Shown here: positions 1-7,412 of the stretch, piece by piece
Layout of the letters: each line of letters begins with the position of its first letter
Position numbering within the stretch: the stretch's first letter is position 1
Made by a program: the position numbers and the translations under genes
Notes under the pieces: model-generated
The model's input: the letters and a program-made list of their open reading frames with translations, nothing else
Told to the model about the DNA's origin: nothing
Databases searched by the model: none
Source of the DNA: Nitrospirota bacterium
Lineage (GTDB): Bacteria; Nitrospirota; Nitrospiria; Nitrospirales; Nitrospiraceae
Direction: 5' to 3'
Assembly: GCA_040755395.1 (NCBI GenBank)
Contig: JBFMAX010000004.1
Location: forward strand, 186,001-250,000
Length of the DNA stretch: 64,000 bases

Positions 1-297
1 GAATCGCGCGGCGAATTCGCTCACGCCGAACAGCCGGTAGGACAGGCTCATCAGCCAGTAGAGGAACACCGGCTTGGCGTAACGGGGTTCGTAATTGAAC
101 GTCGGGCTGATCCAGTCGCCGGTCTCGAACATTTCGCGTCCGGCTTCGGCGTTCCGGCCTTCGTCCCGATCGGTGAGCCCCATTCCGCCGAGATTGAGGA
201 AGAAGAGGAGCCCGGCGAGCGACAGGAGCAGAAGAAGATGGGACCAGGCGGAAGCCGTTCGCTGATCGACGGTCGATGCGACGCCGGCCGTGCTCAC
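1..297 (-). CDS. ArnT/PMT-like membrane glycosyltransferase, N-terminal part (cut by window edge)
   Basis: The first 99 codons of a membrane sugar transferase; the rest lies beyond the left edge. After a short polar stretch there is a hydrophobic segment at about residues 18-36. It is followed by the first periplasmic loop with DRDEGRNAEAGREM at about 43-56, the acidic motif typical of GT83/ArnT-type enzymes that take sugar from a polyprenyl-phosphate donor, often for lipid A. The GTG start at 297 overlaps the stop of the upstream LAB_N gene (GTGA), implying translational coupling. The preceding LAB_N protein and the GT2 polyprenyl-phosphate glycosyltransferase upstream fit a lipid A or surface glycolipid decoration pathway. 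The sugar cannot be deduced. Confidence 0.75.
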   Translation of the reverse strand, partial: MSTAGVASTVDQRTASAWSHLLLLLSLAGLLFFLNLGGMGLTDRDEGRNAEAGREMFETGDWISPTFNYEPRYAKPVFLYWLMSLSYRLFGVSEFAARF

Positions 298-587
298 CAG
301 CGAACCTCGGACAGCGAGCGTTTCCCGCCGGCGCGATGGATGAGCATGAGGTTCCGCAGATAGACGAGCGCCCCCACGCTCTGGCCGGCGATGAACACCG
401 GGTCCATCCGATAGATGGCGTAGGCCAGGGTGATCAGCCCGCCGATCAGGCTCATGTACCAGAACGCGAGCGGCACGCGGCTCTCGGCGCTCCGCTCGGA
501 AGCCACCCACTGCAGCACCCAGCGTCCGAAAAAGAGTCCCTGGCCGAGGAAGCCGATTCCCAACCAGATCGATTCAGTGAGGGTCAT
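294..587 (-). CDS. Lipid A biosynthesis N-terminal (LAB_N) domain membrane protein
   Basis: A 97-residue integral membrane protein with about three hydrophobic segments. It matches the small LAB_N family in the GRWVLQWVASER stretch followed by PLAFWYMSLIGG. These proteins occur free-standing beside ArnC/ArnT-type glycosyltransferases and are thought to help present lipid-linked sugars; the exact role is unknown. It lies between a GT2 transferase upstream and an ArnT-like transferase downstream and overlaps the latter by 4 nt, so it is almost certainly part of a lipid A modification operon. Confidence 0.8.
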   Translation of the reverse strand: MTLTESIWLGIGFLGQGLFFGRWVLQWVASERSAESRVPLAFWYMSLIGGLITLAYAIYRMDPVFIAGQSVGALVYLRNLMLIHRAGGKRSLSEVRW

Positions 588-598
588 GAGAAGATCGT

Positions 599-630
599 AA
601 GACGTGACGCGTTATGCGTGATGCGAATGA
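599..630. repeat. GACGCGT/GATGCG word repeat (right-hand end of the four-helix gene)
   Basis: A short run of the word family GTGACGC-GTTATGC-GTGATGCG. It encodes the last residues of the four-helix-bundle gene (SHSHHA). The same family lies at the other end of that gene, at 999-1088. Confidence 0.6.
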
Positions 631-998
631 GAGTCTCGTTTGACAAAACGAAGAAGGCCGAGGAGCATGTGTCGTACGCGCTCAATCCGATCGAGGACAT
701 CCGTGCCAGACATGAAATCCAACTTTGCGGCCAACAGAAGCTGAGTTTCTAGCTCAGCAACCGACCCGAACGCAAGAGAGAGGAACTGAACATAGTCCGT
801 TCGAGAGTTTCGAGCTGCACCTTCAGCAATGTTGCTGGGTATCGAAACGGCCGAACGCCTGGTTTGAACTGCAAGGCCGAACTGTTCCTCTTTTGGGAAC
901 CGGCCGGTGATCGAGTACACGTCAACGGCCAAGTCCATAGCCATCTTCCACACGTCCAGATCCTTGTGGGTCGTATGCTGGCCTTTCTCGGGGTTCAT
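612..998 (-). CDS. Four-helix bundle protein (S23 / 23S rRNA intervening-sequence protein family)
   Basis: A protein of about 128 residues from the ATG at 998. The order is HKDLDVWKMAMDLA, then FPKEEQFGLAVQTRRSAVSIPSNIAEGAAR, then the C-terminal helices. This is the signature of the small four-helix bundle family first found in 23S rRNA intervening sequences; no biochemical role is established. The frame stays open to 1082, but the extra upstream codons read through repeat DNA, so I chose the internal ATG. The gene interrupts a glycosyltransferase operon and both ends lie in the same short-word repeat family, suggesting late insertion. Confidence 0.8.
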   Translation of the reverse strand: MNPEKGQHTTHKDLDVWKMAMDLAVDVYSITGRFPKEEQFGLAVQTRRSAVSIPSNIAEGAARNSRTDYVQFLSLAFGSVAELETQLLLAAKLDFMSGTDVLDRIERVRHMLLGLLRFVKRDSHSHHA

Positions 999-1088
999 CA
1001 CGCAGTACGCGTTACGCATCACGCGCTTGCTTATTGCCGCCTTGTCGCGCGTCACGCTCTTATTCTCGCTCCTGAGACACATGACGCA
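999..1088. repeat. ACGCATCACG word repeat
   Basis: A mixed run of ACGCGTTACGC, ATCACGCGC and ATGACGCATCACCCATCACGG words filling the gap between the GT2 stop and the four-helix gene. Related runs occur at 8190-8240, 10347-10392, 17532-17601, 20769-20860, 44085-44175 and 46723-46895. Confidence 0.65.
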
Positions 1089-1823
1089 TCACCCATCACG
1101 GAATCGATACCGCAACGCCCGTTTCATCATCCACCGCACTGCGATCAAATCGTACAGGCCTTTGAAGAGCCGGTTGCCGACGCCGTACTTTGAGACGCCG
1201 TGGGCGCGGGGATAGTGACGCACCGGAACTTCCGTCACGGTGAAACCGTAGATCAGCGCCAGCGCGGGAAAAAACCGGTGCATCCCGTCGAAGAGCGGCA
1301 CCCGCTCCACCACGGCGCGCCGGAACACCTTCAGCGAGCAGCCCGTATCGTGGACGCGGTCGCCGGTCACGGCGCTGCGCACGGCGTTGGCGATGCGCGA
1401 GGACAGCCGCCGGACCAGCGTATCGTGCCGGTTCTGCCGCCAGCCGCACACCAGATCGTACCGATCGATGGACGAAAGGAGCGCGCCGATATCCTCCGGA
1501 TCGTTCTGCAGATCGCCGTCCATCGTGATGATCAGCTCGCCGGTCGAGCGCCGAAATCCGGCGTCGAAGGCCGAGGTTTGCCCGTAGTTCCGGTCGAAGT
1601 GCAACGCCGTGACCTGCGAGTACTGGGTCGCCAACCGGTCGAGCACGGCGGCGCTGCCGTCCGTGCTCCCGTCGTCGATATAGATGATCTCGAAGGGCGC
1701 GGACCGCGACTCCTCGCGCGCGTGAAGCGCCTTGAGCAACCGCTCGGTCAGGGGGACCAGGTTATCCCGTTCGTCTTTGATCGGGATGACCACCGAGGCC
1801 CATGGGCGGGGTGAAACCGTCAT
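1089..1823 (-). CDS. GT2 glycosyltransferase, dolichyl/undecaprenyl-phosphate sugar transferase type
   Basis: A 244-residue GT-A enzyme. The N-terminus VVIPIKDERDNL, the DDGSTDGS block at about 50-57 and the metal-binding MDGDLQNDPED at about 101-111 identify a DPM1/ArnC-like family that loads a sugar onto polyprenyl phosphate. No C-terminal transmembrane pair is visible, so it resembles the soluble DPM1 type rather than GtrB/ArnC with membrane helices. It heads the minus-strand cluster with LAB_N and ArnT-like genes and would make the lipid-linked donor used by the latter. The sugar is unknown. Confidence 0.85.
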   Translation of the reverse strand: MTVSPRPWASVVIPIKDERDNLVPLTERLLKALHAREESRSAPFEIIYIDDGSTDGSAAVLDRLATQYSQVTALHFDRNYGQTSAFDAGFRRSTGELIITMDGDLQNDPEDIGALLSSIDRYDLVCGWRQNRHDTLVRRLSSRIANAVRSAVTGDRVHDTGCSLKVFRRAVVERVPLFDGMHRFFPALALIYGFTVTEVPVRHYPRAHGVSKYGVGNRLFKGLYDLIAVRWMMKRALRYRFRDG

Positions 1824-1898
1824 GCGGAGCGGGCGGTCCTTCGAAGGGTCGAATTCGTGTGAACCACGCGGGCATTCTACAGAATGGACGGAAGACGG

Positions 1899-3149
1899 TC
1901 AAACGCGCGAGCGGAAGCGGGCGGGGATCGACATCAGCCACGCCACGCCCGCCGTTCCCGCCGCCGCGGCCAATCCGAAGGCCCATCCGGAATGCTGGGC
2001 CTCGAGCAGGAAACCGACATAGAGACTGGATACCATATCGCCGACGGCATTGGCGCACGCGAGGACGCCGAAGCCCAGGCTGCGCAGTTCGCGCGGCAGG
2101 ATGTCCGCCGCCACGGCTTTTTCCAAGGTTTCCTCCACGGCGATGGAGATTCCGGACAGGATCACGACAGCGACCAGCCAGCCGAGCGAGTCACTGAACA
2201 ACGCCAGCAGCACGTTGGTGCCCACGCCGACTCCATAGCCCCAGAGCAGGACGCGAAATTTGGAGAGGCGATCGCCCAAGCGGCCGATCGGGTAGGCGAC
2301 GGCGGCGCTCACCAGGTTGTGGAGCGTATACAACAGAACGGCGCCGGACACGGCGCCCGCTGCGGGAGCGCCGTTCTCGCCCAGCCCTTCGGCGGCCAGC
2401 CAAATGAGAAACGTCCGTGAGAAGTCCCCCAGGCCGAACAGAAGCACGCCGATCAAGAAGAACCAGAACGCGCGCGGAAACGGCGGGCGCACCTGCGTTG
2501 CTGACCGGTCCGGCTGATGCGAATAAGAAGGCTCGGGTCGGTGCTCGCGCGTCAGAAAGAACATGGATCCGGCCGCCAGCAGGCCCGGAACCAGCGTCCA
2601 GAGAATGACGGTGCGGAACTCCATCCCGGCCCAGACGAACAGCGTCGCCGCCAAGGGGCCGGCCACGGCTCCCAACATATCGCCCGCCCGTTCGAGCCCG
2701 TAAGCGCGTCCATAATGGGTCGGGGCCACCGCGTCCGCAAGCAGGTAGTCCCGCAAGGGGCCCCGAAACCCGCGACCGATCCAGGCCGCGCCGCGCAGGG
2801 TCAGCAGAGCGGCAAGCCCGTTGACAAGTCCAATCCCCCACGTCGCCACTGCCGTGACGAGATAGCCGAGCGACGCCCAGGGCCGTTTATGGCGAACATG
2901 GTGGCCGACGACCCCGCCCAGGAGCTTGGAGAGGCTGACCAGAAAGTCCGCGATCCCTTCAATCAGACCCAACGCGGCAGGGCCCAAGCCGAGGGTGGCC
3001 AGATAGAGCGGCAGCACGGCCGTGCACATTTCGTGGCTGAAGTCCGAGAGAAACGTCGCGAGCACGATGCCCACGACGGTCGGCGTGATCCAGGAACGAG
3101 AGCGCTCGTGGGCCGAGGAGGAAGGTGAGGAGGCGGGCATCTCAATCAT
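1899..3149 (-). CDS. Major facilitator superfamily transporter
   Basis: About 416 residues with roughly twelve hydrophobic segments. A GRGFRGPLRDYLLADAV stretch in the first half resembles the MFS loop motif, and a polar loop follows segment six. Substrate is unclear; the general look is that of 'MFS transporter' proteins near drug or metabolite exporters. The start is uncertain: ATG codons at 3149 and 3140 and a GTG at 3188 are in frame, and none has a clear ribosome site. The next ORF upstream (3142-3366) overlaps it slightly. Confidence 0.8.
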   Translation of the reverse strand: MIEMPASSPSSSAHERSRSWITPTVVGIVLATFLSDFSHEMCTAVLPLYLATLGLGPAALGLIEGIADFLVSLSKLLGGVVGHHVRHKRPWASLGYLVTAVATWGIGLVNGLAALLTLRGAAWIGRGFRGPLRDYLLADAVAPTHYGRAYGLERAGDMLGAVAGPLAATLFVWAGMEFRTVILWTLVPGLLAAGSMFFLTREHRPEPSYSHQPDRSATQVRPPFPRAFWFFLIGVLLFGLGDFSRTFLIWLAAEGLGENGAPAAGAVSGAVLLYTLHNLVSAAVAYPIGRLGDRLSKFRVLLWGYGVGVGTNVLLALFSDSLGWLVAVVILSGISIAVEETLEKAVAADILPRELRSLGFGVLACANAVGDMVSSLYVGFLLEAQHSGWAFGLAAAAGTAGVAWLMSIPARFRSRV

Positions 3150-3366
3150 CAAGCAGGAAAAACCATCGTCCGGGAGAAGCGTGCTCACGCCGAAAGCGCC
3201 GTTTCAGACTCTCGAGCACGTTTCGCGCCCTTCGCAGCACGTCTTGCTCCCAGCCCTGCCTATTCGGCTCGGGTTCCGCCGGCTTGTCGCGCTGGTCCGG
3301 CTGAGACGGCGAAGACTCCTTGTGCTCGTCGGGCTCGTCCGGAGCGTTCACTCCACGATCAGGCAT
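3142..3366 (-). CDS. Small charged hypothetical protein
   Basis: A 74-residue ORF with a Pro/Glu/Asp-rich first half and a basic amphipathic second half (RRARNVLESLKRRFRREH). It overlaps the start region of the downstream MFS gene, as coupled genes do, but has only a weak ribosome site. I do not recognise a family. It may be a real small cytoplasmic protein or chance. Confidence 0.35.
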   Translation of the reverse strand: MPDRGVNAPDEPDEHKESSPSQPDQRDKPAEPEPNRQGWEQDVLRRARNVLESLKRRFRREHASPGRWFFLLDD

Positions 3367-3380
3367 CGAACACAGTTCCC

Positions 3381-3516
3381 ATGAGCCTTCGGCTCACCCA
3401 GAGACCTCCCTTTATCTTCTCCCCCCGGGGACCCGTTGCTCCGGGACCCATTGCTCTTCGTGCAGGCAATGGGTGCTCGGCAACGGGTGATGGGGAGAGG
3501 GGAGGGGGCACTTTCA
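3381..3516. repeat. Composite nested palindromic repeat
   Basis: Starts with ATGAGCCTTCGGCTCACCC, then nested inverted arms: ACCCGTTGC at 3431-3439 with GCAACGGGT at 3480-3488, enclosing ACCCATTGC at 3446-3454 with GCAATGGGT at 3466-3474. All of this is set within a C-rich/G-rich palindrome. The same composite order recurs at 40044-40203. The ORF reading through it on the minus strand is not a gene. Confidence 0.75.
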
Positions 3517-3583
3517 AAGCACGGTTTGCAAGGGGCGAGCGGCAGCCACACAGAGGAAGCGGGAGTCGGTTGCGGAACCATCG

Positions 3584-4006
3584 TCATTTGACCACCAGCA
3601 CCGTGCACGGCGCGAGCTTGGCCAGGTTTTGGGAGGTGCTTCCCCAGATCCGGCCGAAGATTTTCGAATGCCCCATGAACCCGATGACCAGCAGATCGAA
3701 CCCGCGGTCCTTGGCGAACGTGACAATCGTTTCGACTTCATGGCCGGGGACCACGTGGGAGACCAGCCGGACCCCCTGCGCCATCGCCGCAAGCTCCGCC
3801 TCGGCCGTCACGCGGCGAAAATAGTCGGTCGCCTCCTGTTTCGCTTCCACGACCTCGCCGACGGTGGCGGCATAGTGCGGCAGGTGTTCCTCCACGCAGA
3901 TCTCATGCAACTCGGCGCCGTAGCGTTTGGCCAGATCGATCGCGGCTCGGACGGCTTTCTTCGCGCCCTCGGACCCATCGTTCGCGACGAGAATCTTATG
4001 AAACAT
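3584..4006 (-). CDS. Universal stress protein (UspA family)
   Basis: A 140-residue Usp domain. It begins MFHKILVANDGSEGAKKAV and ends with the ATP-binding pattern G-2x-G-9x-G-S/T (GFMGHSKIFGRIWGST), followed by the terminal strand APCTVLVV. This motif marks the ATP-binding subgroup. The start at 4006 overlaps the last codons of the antiporter gene, so the two are probably co-transcribed. A stand-alone Usp behind a cation/proton antiporter often acts as a cytosolic regulatory partner; here that is inferred from context only. Confidence 0.88.
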   Translation of the reverse strand: MFHKILVANDGSEGAKKAVRAAIDLAKRYGAELHEICVEEHLPHYAATVGEVVEAKQEATDYFRRVTAEAELAAMAQGVRLVSHVVPGHEVETIVTFAKDRGFDLLVIGFMGHSKIFGRIWGSTSQNLAKLAPCTVLVVK

Positions 4007-5222
4007 CGGCGCCGCCTCCCCGGCTGTCGCCTGCGGGAATCGGGATCGGCTGCGACTCGCTCGAAACACGGTCGGTCGCTCGACGGCTCAAGGTCTCCTC
4101 CACCGGCGCGCCGCCGGGATCAAACCAGCGCTCGGCGATGAGCGTGGGCACGATGGCGCTCAACATCACGGTCGTCACCAGAACCGCGTACTGCTCCCGG
4201 CTGATCAGGTCATGGCTCAACCCGTACAATGCCGAGATGGTTCCGAACGTCAGCCCCGTGGACATCAGCAGAGTCGTATACATGGCCTCCCGCCGACCGA
4301 ACCGGAACCCGTGCGCCAGGGGCCACACGCCGATGAACTTGGCCGCCATTTTCACCGCCAGGAACGCGCCGATCAGAAGGACGCTGGCCGCGACCGCGCG
4401 CAGATTCACCAAGGCGCCGGCCTTCAGAAAATAAAACGGGGTCAGCACCGAGAAGGCGATGACGCGGATGCGTTGGGCCAACGTCCGGTTGGTCAGGAAC
4501 AGCGGCGCCAGCACCATGCCGACCAGATAGGCCGGCAACACCGCTTCGCTCCCCGCTGCGGTCGCCGCCGCGCCCAGGCCGAACAGCACCACGAGGACGA
4601 ATTTCGTTTCCGGTTCGCTGATCCGCGGTCCGACGGCGGCGAACAACCGGGCGGCGGCCGAAGGGAGCGTCCACAGCGTGGCCGCCGTCACGAGCGCAAA
4701 TGCCAGCAGCCACCAGTCATAACGGGCGAACAGCAGGCCGAGCGCGAGCACCGTGCCCAGATCGGTGACGAAGCAGGCGGCCAGAATCACCTTGCCCAAC
4801 TCCGTGGCGTTGTGGCCCCGTTCGATCATGACCGCGTAGACCACGGCGACCGAGGTGGTGGACAGCGCGATCCCGGCGATTTGGGAAGCCGGCAGCGACC
4901 AGCCGGCGATCCAGTACGCATAGCCCCAGGCCCCGAGGAACGGACCCAGGAACGAAGCGATCCCGATGGAGAGCGTCGGCTTCCATTTGTCGCGCACCGC
5001 GTCCAGGTCGATCTCGGCGCCGGCCAGGAAGGTCAGCAGCACGCTGCCGATCGCCGCCAGGGCGTTGATCCATTCGGTCGTGCGAAGGTCGAGCAGATTC
5101 CCGCCCGCCGTCCCGACGCAGATTTCGACCAGGGCGACCGAGATCCCGAGACGGATCGAAATCAGCGTCGCGAGTAACGCCATGCCGATCCAAAGCGCGG
5201 CGACGGGCCAGACGGATTCCAT
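3996..5222 (-). CDS. CPA2-type Na+/H+ or K+/H+ antiporter (KefB/NapA-like membrane domain)
   Basis: A 408-residue protein with about twelve membrane segments and no TrkA-N/C regulatory domains. Family features are VLLTFLAGAEIDLDAVRDKW near residue 60-80 and the long hydrophobic pairs following it. It should exchange monovalent cations for protons at the inner membrane; the ion is not evident. The downstream gene encodes a universal stress protein that overlaps its stop. The ATG at 5222 has an AAGG ribosome site seven bases upstream, lying inside a short sequence that is repeated at about 5981-6050. Confidence 0.85.
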   Translation of the reverse strand: MESVWPVAALWIGMALLATLISIRLGISVALVEICVGTAGGNLLDLRTTEWINALAAIGSVLLTFLAGAEIDLDAVRDKWKPTLSIGIASFLGPFLGAWGYAYWIAGWSLPASQIAGIALSTTSVAVVYAVMIERGHNATELGKVILAACFVTDLGTVLALGLLFARYDWWLLAFALVTAATLWTLPSAAARLFAAVGPRISEPETKFVLVVLFGLGAAATAAGSEAVLPAYLVGMVLAPLFLTNRTLAQRIRVIAFSVLTPFYFLKAGALVNLRAVAASVLLIGAFLAVKMAAKFIGVWPLAHGFRFGRREAMYTTLLMSTGLTFGTISALYGLSHDLISREQYAVLVTTVMLSAIVPTLIAERWFDPGGAPVEETLSRRATDRVSSESQPIPIPAGDSRGGGADVS

Positions 5223-5229
5223 ACGATCG

Positions 5230-5290
5230 CCTTACTTCACTGACATTGAACAATCACCAAATCGTACTTTCCGAGCGAGGGCGGTTCGGG
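5230..5290. repeat. GATTTGGTGATT word repeat, copy 1
   Basis: About 60 bp upstream of the antiporter start, closely similar to 5985-6050. The shared core on the plus strand is CAATCACCAAATCGTACTTT, with a flanking CTTACTTCAC and GGTGAAC. Part of it supplies the ribosome site of the antiporter gene. Confidence 0.6.
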
Positions 5291-5354
5291 TGAACGCCGG
5301 CGCCCGTTCATGTTCAGCGGCCCCCTCGGCCGGCTTGATCGAGGGCGCGGGTGG

Positions 5355-5882
5355 TCAAAATCCGTGTTCGGGCAAGACGTCGATGAACCGCGGCGCCAGC
5401 GTGCGACTCTCGACGAACGCGTATCCGCGCTCGTAATTGTTTTCGTAGGTGAGGTTCACCTCGGTATCCGGGCCCCGCCAGTTGAACTGCTGGTTCAACC
5501 CGCGCATCATCGAGCCGGGAGTCCGGTCGGCCGGGCCGAATTGCGTTTCAAGATAGGCCAGAATCTGCGCATGGGTCTGGGCGCTGCGATAGCGGACGGC
5601 GGCGCGCGCGAATTGCCCGTTAAAGGCCGTGAGCCGCACGATATCGGGCTTGGCGTCCCCTAACTGGGGAGGACCGTTCTTGAATTCATACGTTTGAATG
5701 CGGTCCCCGGACTCGACCTGGACGAGCCCCGGAACATCGGCCAGCTTGGCCCCCCAGCGGATGCCCAGGAACCCGTTCGGGTCTTGGGCCATCTCGCCGG
5801 CCGGTGCGGAGGCCGGTGTAAGGACGAAGACGCACAGGGTGAAGCTGATCAGCCGAGCGAATCCGGCAAGCGGGGCGGTCAT
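5355..5882 (-). CDS. Periplasmic hypothetical protein with signal peptide
   Basis: A 175-residue protein. The ATG at 5882 is preceded by GGAGGTCGCTC, a good ribosome site, so upstream codons are excluded. Residues 1 to about 30 form a signal peptide ending near PASAPAGE. The mature part opens DPNGFLGIRWGAKL, a pattern seen in small periplasmic proteins where FxGIxWG marks a repeat-like beta unit. I recognise no enzyme domain. An intrinsic-terminator-like hairpin lies in its 5' leader (5920-5954), so expression may be attenuated. Confidence 0.7.
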   Translation of the reverse strand: MTAPLAGFARLISFTLCVFVLTPASAPAGEMAQDPNGFLGIRWGAKLADVPGLVQVESGDRIQTYEFKNGPPQLGDAKPDIVRLTAFNGQFARAAVRYRSAQTHAQILAYLETQFGPADRTPGSMMRGLNQQFNWRGPDTEVNLTYENNYERGYAFVESRTLAPRFIDVLPEHGF

Positions 5883-5919
5883 GAGCGACCTCCGGAACAT
5901 CGCGTGCCTCGCCGAAAAC

Positions 5920-5954
5920 AAAAAACTCCTACCGCCGGAACGGCGAGTAGGAGT
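5920..5954 (-). terminator. Strong hairpin with U-tract in a gene leader
   Basis: On the minus strand, ACTCCTAC and CGCCG arms pair across a 3-nt loop with one unpaired base, followed directly by six T. It is a good intrinsic terminator, but it sits 38 nt upstream of the start of the gene at 5355-5882 and no minus-strand gene ends before it. A leader attenuator or an sRNA end are the obvious readings. Confidence 0.65.
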
Positions 5955-5980
5955 CATCAGCCGGCTCAGAAGAAAGTATG

Positions 5981-6050
5981 ATTTGGTCCCTTACTTCACC
6001 AAATCAAGCAATCACCAAATCGTACTTTCCCAGGGAGGCGGCGGTTAGGG
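5981..6050. repeat. GATTTGGTGATT word repeat, copy 2
   Basis: Second copy of the 5230-5290 sequence. It contains a perfect 7-bp palindrome, ATTTGGT at 5981-5987 with ACCAAAT at 5998-6004, which could also be an operator for the minus-strand gene at 5355-5882. The 5883-6390 gap otherwise holds the leader terminator and the G-rich palindrome. Confidence 0.55.
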
Positions 6051-6169
6051 TGAACTCCATCACCTTGAAAGCTGTGTGATGGACAGTTCCTACACGAAGC
6101 CGGGGAACCTGTCAACCGACGACAGTCGTCATGAGCGCGAGGCGGTCGCCCGTGTATCATGAAAATCGC

Positions 6170-6218
6170 CTCCTCCCCGAAACCCTCCCCCTTCAAGGTG
6201 GAGGGGAGGGTGGGGGGC
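6170..6218. repeat. C-rich/G-rich palindrome
   Basis: CCCTCCCCCTTCAAGG paired with a G-rich complement arm; a member of the dispersed palindrome family described at 10702-10830. Confidence 0.6.
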
Positions 6219-6390
6219 AAGCTGACGGCTGCGGGCTGATGGCCGACCGCTGACAACTCTTTCCAACGCGGGAAATGCCGTGGAACGGCTGCGGCGGCCG
6301 CCGGGGCTATGACGGCAAAAAAGCCGGATGGGGTGTACAATGATACAAGAAAACAGGGTCGTCGAGGATCAAAACGAAAGGAGGGCGGCC

Positions 6391-6723
6391 ATGGGACTCT
6401 TGAGAACAATCGGACTTGGGGCGCTGATTTTGGTCGCGGTCGGGTGCGCCGTCGCATCCGATCCCGTCGTGGCGCGGTGCGGATCGGACTATACCTGTCT
6501 CCGGGACACGATGTTCCAATACCGTCAACAAGCGGCGGAGCTCAGCGCGCTGGCTCAACGGTATGAGCTGGAGGCGCAGGCCAAGGCCAGGGAGATGGGA
6601 CAGGATGCGGAACAGGTGGCCAAGAGCCGCGAGATGGCGAAGCAATTGAGGGCCGAAGCCCGACAGGCGGATGAACTGGCGCGCGATGCTCAGCGGCAAC
6701 TTCCGCACAACATGAAGTATTAA
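6391..6723 (+). CDS. Small outer-membrane-type lipoprotein with coiled coil
   Basis: 110 residues. The ATG at 6391 has AAGGAGGG eight bases before it. Signal LLRTIGLGALILVAVGC ends in a lipobox cysteine at about residue 19. The mature protein is almost entirely helical and charged (QQAAELSALAQRYELEAQ onwards), a predicted coiled coil, as in small envelope lipoproteins that span the periplasm. Two cysteines (RCGSDYTC) could form a disulphide. No family recognised. Convergent with the lipoprotein gene at 6742-7131. Confidence 0.7.
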   Translation: MGLLRTIGLGALILVAVGCAVASDPVVARCGSDYTCLRDTMFQYRQQAAELSALAQRYELEAQAKAREMGQDAEQVAKSREMAKQLRAEARQADELARDAQRQLPHNMKY

Positions 6724-6741
6724 CCGTGTCCCTGATGCGGA

Positions 6742-7131
6742 CTACCCTCCGTCGGAGTGGACGGGGAGAGAGTCCGCCCGCCGGCAGGTGGTCTGCGAGC
6801 GAAGCCGTCGGCAACTGACGAGCGAAGGGCCCGCACGGTCGGCGAGTTGTACGGACGGAACGGCGGCCGCCGGGCTCGTGGAACGTTGGGCGGAGACGTC
6901 AAGCTCGGCGCGAAACGGAAGAAGGCGATGCTCGACGATGCACTGCTGTCGGGCTTCCAGAGATAAACTGGTCAGCGAACAGTAGAGCGCGAGGGCCTTG
7001 ATCAATCGGGCCGAAGCGGCCTCCTGTTCGCGCAGCGCCTCGCGGAACGACGCATCCGTGTAAAAAGGCCCTGCGCAGCCCCCCAAGAATAACCACAGCA
7101 TCACCAACACTGCGGCTGCCGGTTTCTTCAT
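6742..7131 (-). CDS. Small lipoprotein
   Basis: 129 residues starting at an ATG preceded by GGGAGGGCGATCCC. The N-terminus MKKPAAAVLVMLWLFLGGC is a textbook lipoprotein signal with LGGC lipobox. A short helical region follows (SFREALREQEAASARLIKAL), with two cysteines near 50-65, and the tail is low in recognisable features; the C-terminal third may be less conserved. Upstream lie a TTGACA promoter (7279-7308) and a structured leader with a U-tract (7165-7250), so this gene is likely under RNA-level control. Confidence 0.6.
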   Translation of the reverse strand: MKKPAAAVLVMLWLFLGGCAGPFYTDASFREALREQEAASARLIKALALYCSLTSLSLEARQQCIVEHRLLPFRAELDVSAQRSTSPAAAVPSVQLADRAGPSLVSCRRLRSQTTCRRADSLPVHSDGG

Positions 7132-7164
7132 GGGATCGCCCTCCCGGTGCGGGCCGTCGCAGGC

Positions 7165-7250
7165 ATAAAAAAACGCCCTTTCGGCCCGTCATGACCAAAA
7201 GGACGTCGTTGTCCTGCTCGCGCGCGACGAGGCAAGACGCCGTTGTCTTC
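7165..7250 (-). promoter_or_regulatory. Structured 5' leader: two similar hairpins plus U-tract
   Basis: On the minus strand between the promoter and the lipoprotein gene there are two look-alike hairpins, AAGAC-AACGGC-GTCTT and AGGAC-AACGAC-GTCCT, about 18 nt apart. A GC hairpin (CC-GAAA-GG core) and seven T follow. Both hairpins present the loop letters ACGR, as guanidine-II (mini-ykkC) riboswitches do, but the closing pair differs from that consensus, so I do not assign the class. An attenuator or riboswitch-like element is plausible. Confidence 0.45.
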
Positions 7251-7278
7251 CCCGTCGGCCTGTCCTGGAACGAGCGCC

Positions 7279-7308
7279 TATATAGCAAAGTAGCCGCGCG
7301 GCTGTCAA
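7279..7308 (-). promoter_or_regulatory. Sigma70-type promoter for the lipoprotein gene
   Basis: Minus-strand TTGACA (7308-7303), 18-nt spacer, TATATA (7284-7279). Transcription would start near 7272, giving a leader of about 140 nt before the ATG at 7131. Confidence 0.6.
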
Positions 7309-7407
7309 GGCAAGAAAAGGGGTCGGGAGTCTTTATTTGCATCAAGGCAGGCCAACCGGCACACGCTTAATTCTCAATAAAGACTCCCGACCCCTTTTCT
7401 TGCCTTG
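7306..7407. repeat. Inverted REP pair (GGGGTCGGGAGTCTTT family)
   Basis: Two 32-bp arms at 7306-7337 and 7376-7407 are perfect inverted copies around a 38-bp spacer. The core AAAAGGGGTCGGGAGTCTTT is the element found around the RAYT transposase at 15952-16623. The left arm overlaps the -35 region of the promoter at 7279-7308. Confidence 0.85.
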
Positions 7408-7412
7408 TTCGC

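Noticed and set aside
3348-3608. 86-codon minus ORF in the 3.4 kb repeat
   Set aside because: It is the translation of a composite palindromic repeat; no start signal or conserved block.
7200-7250. Guanidine-II (mini-ykkC) riboswitch call
   Set aside because: The ACGR loop letters match, but the closing pair is A/C rather than G-C and the downstream gene is not a known guanidine gene.
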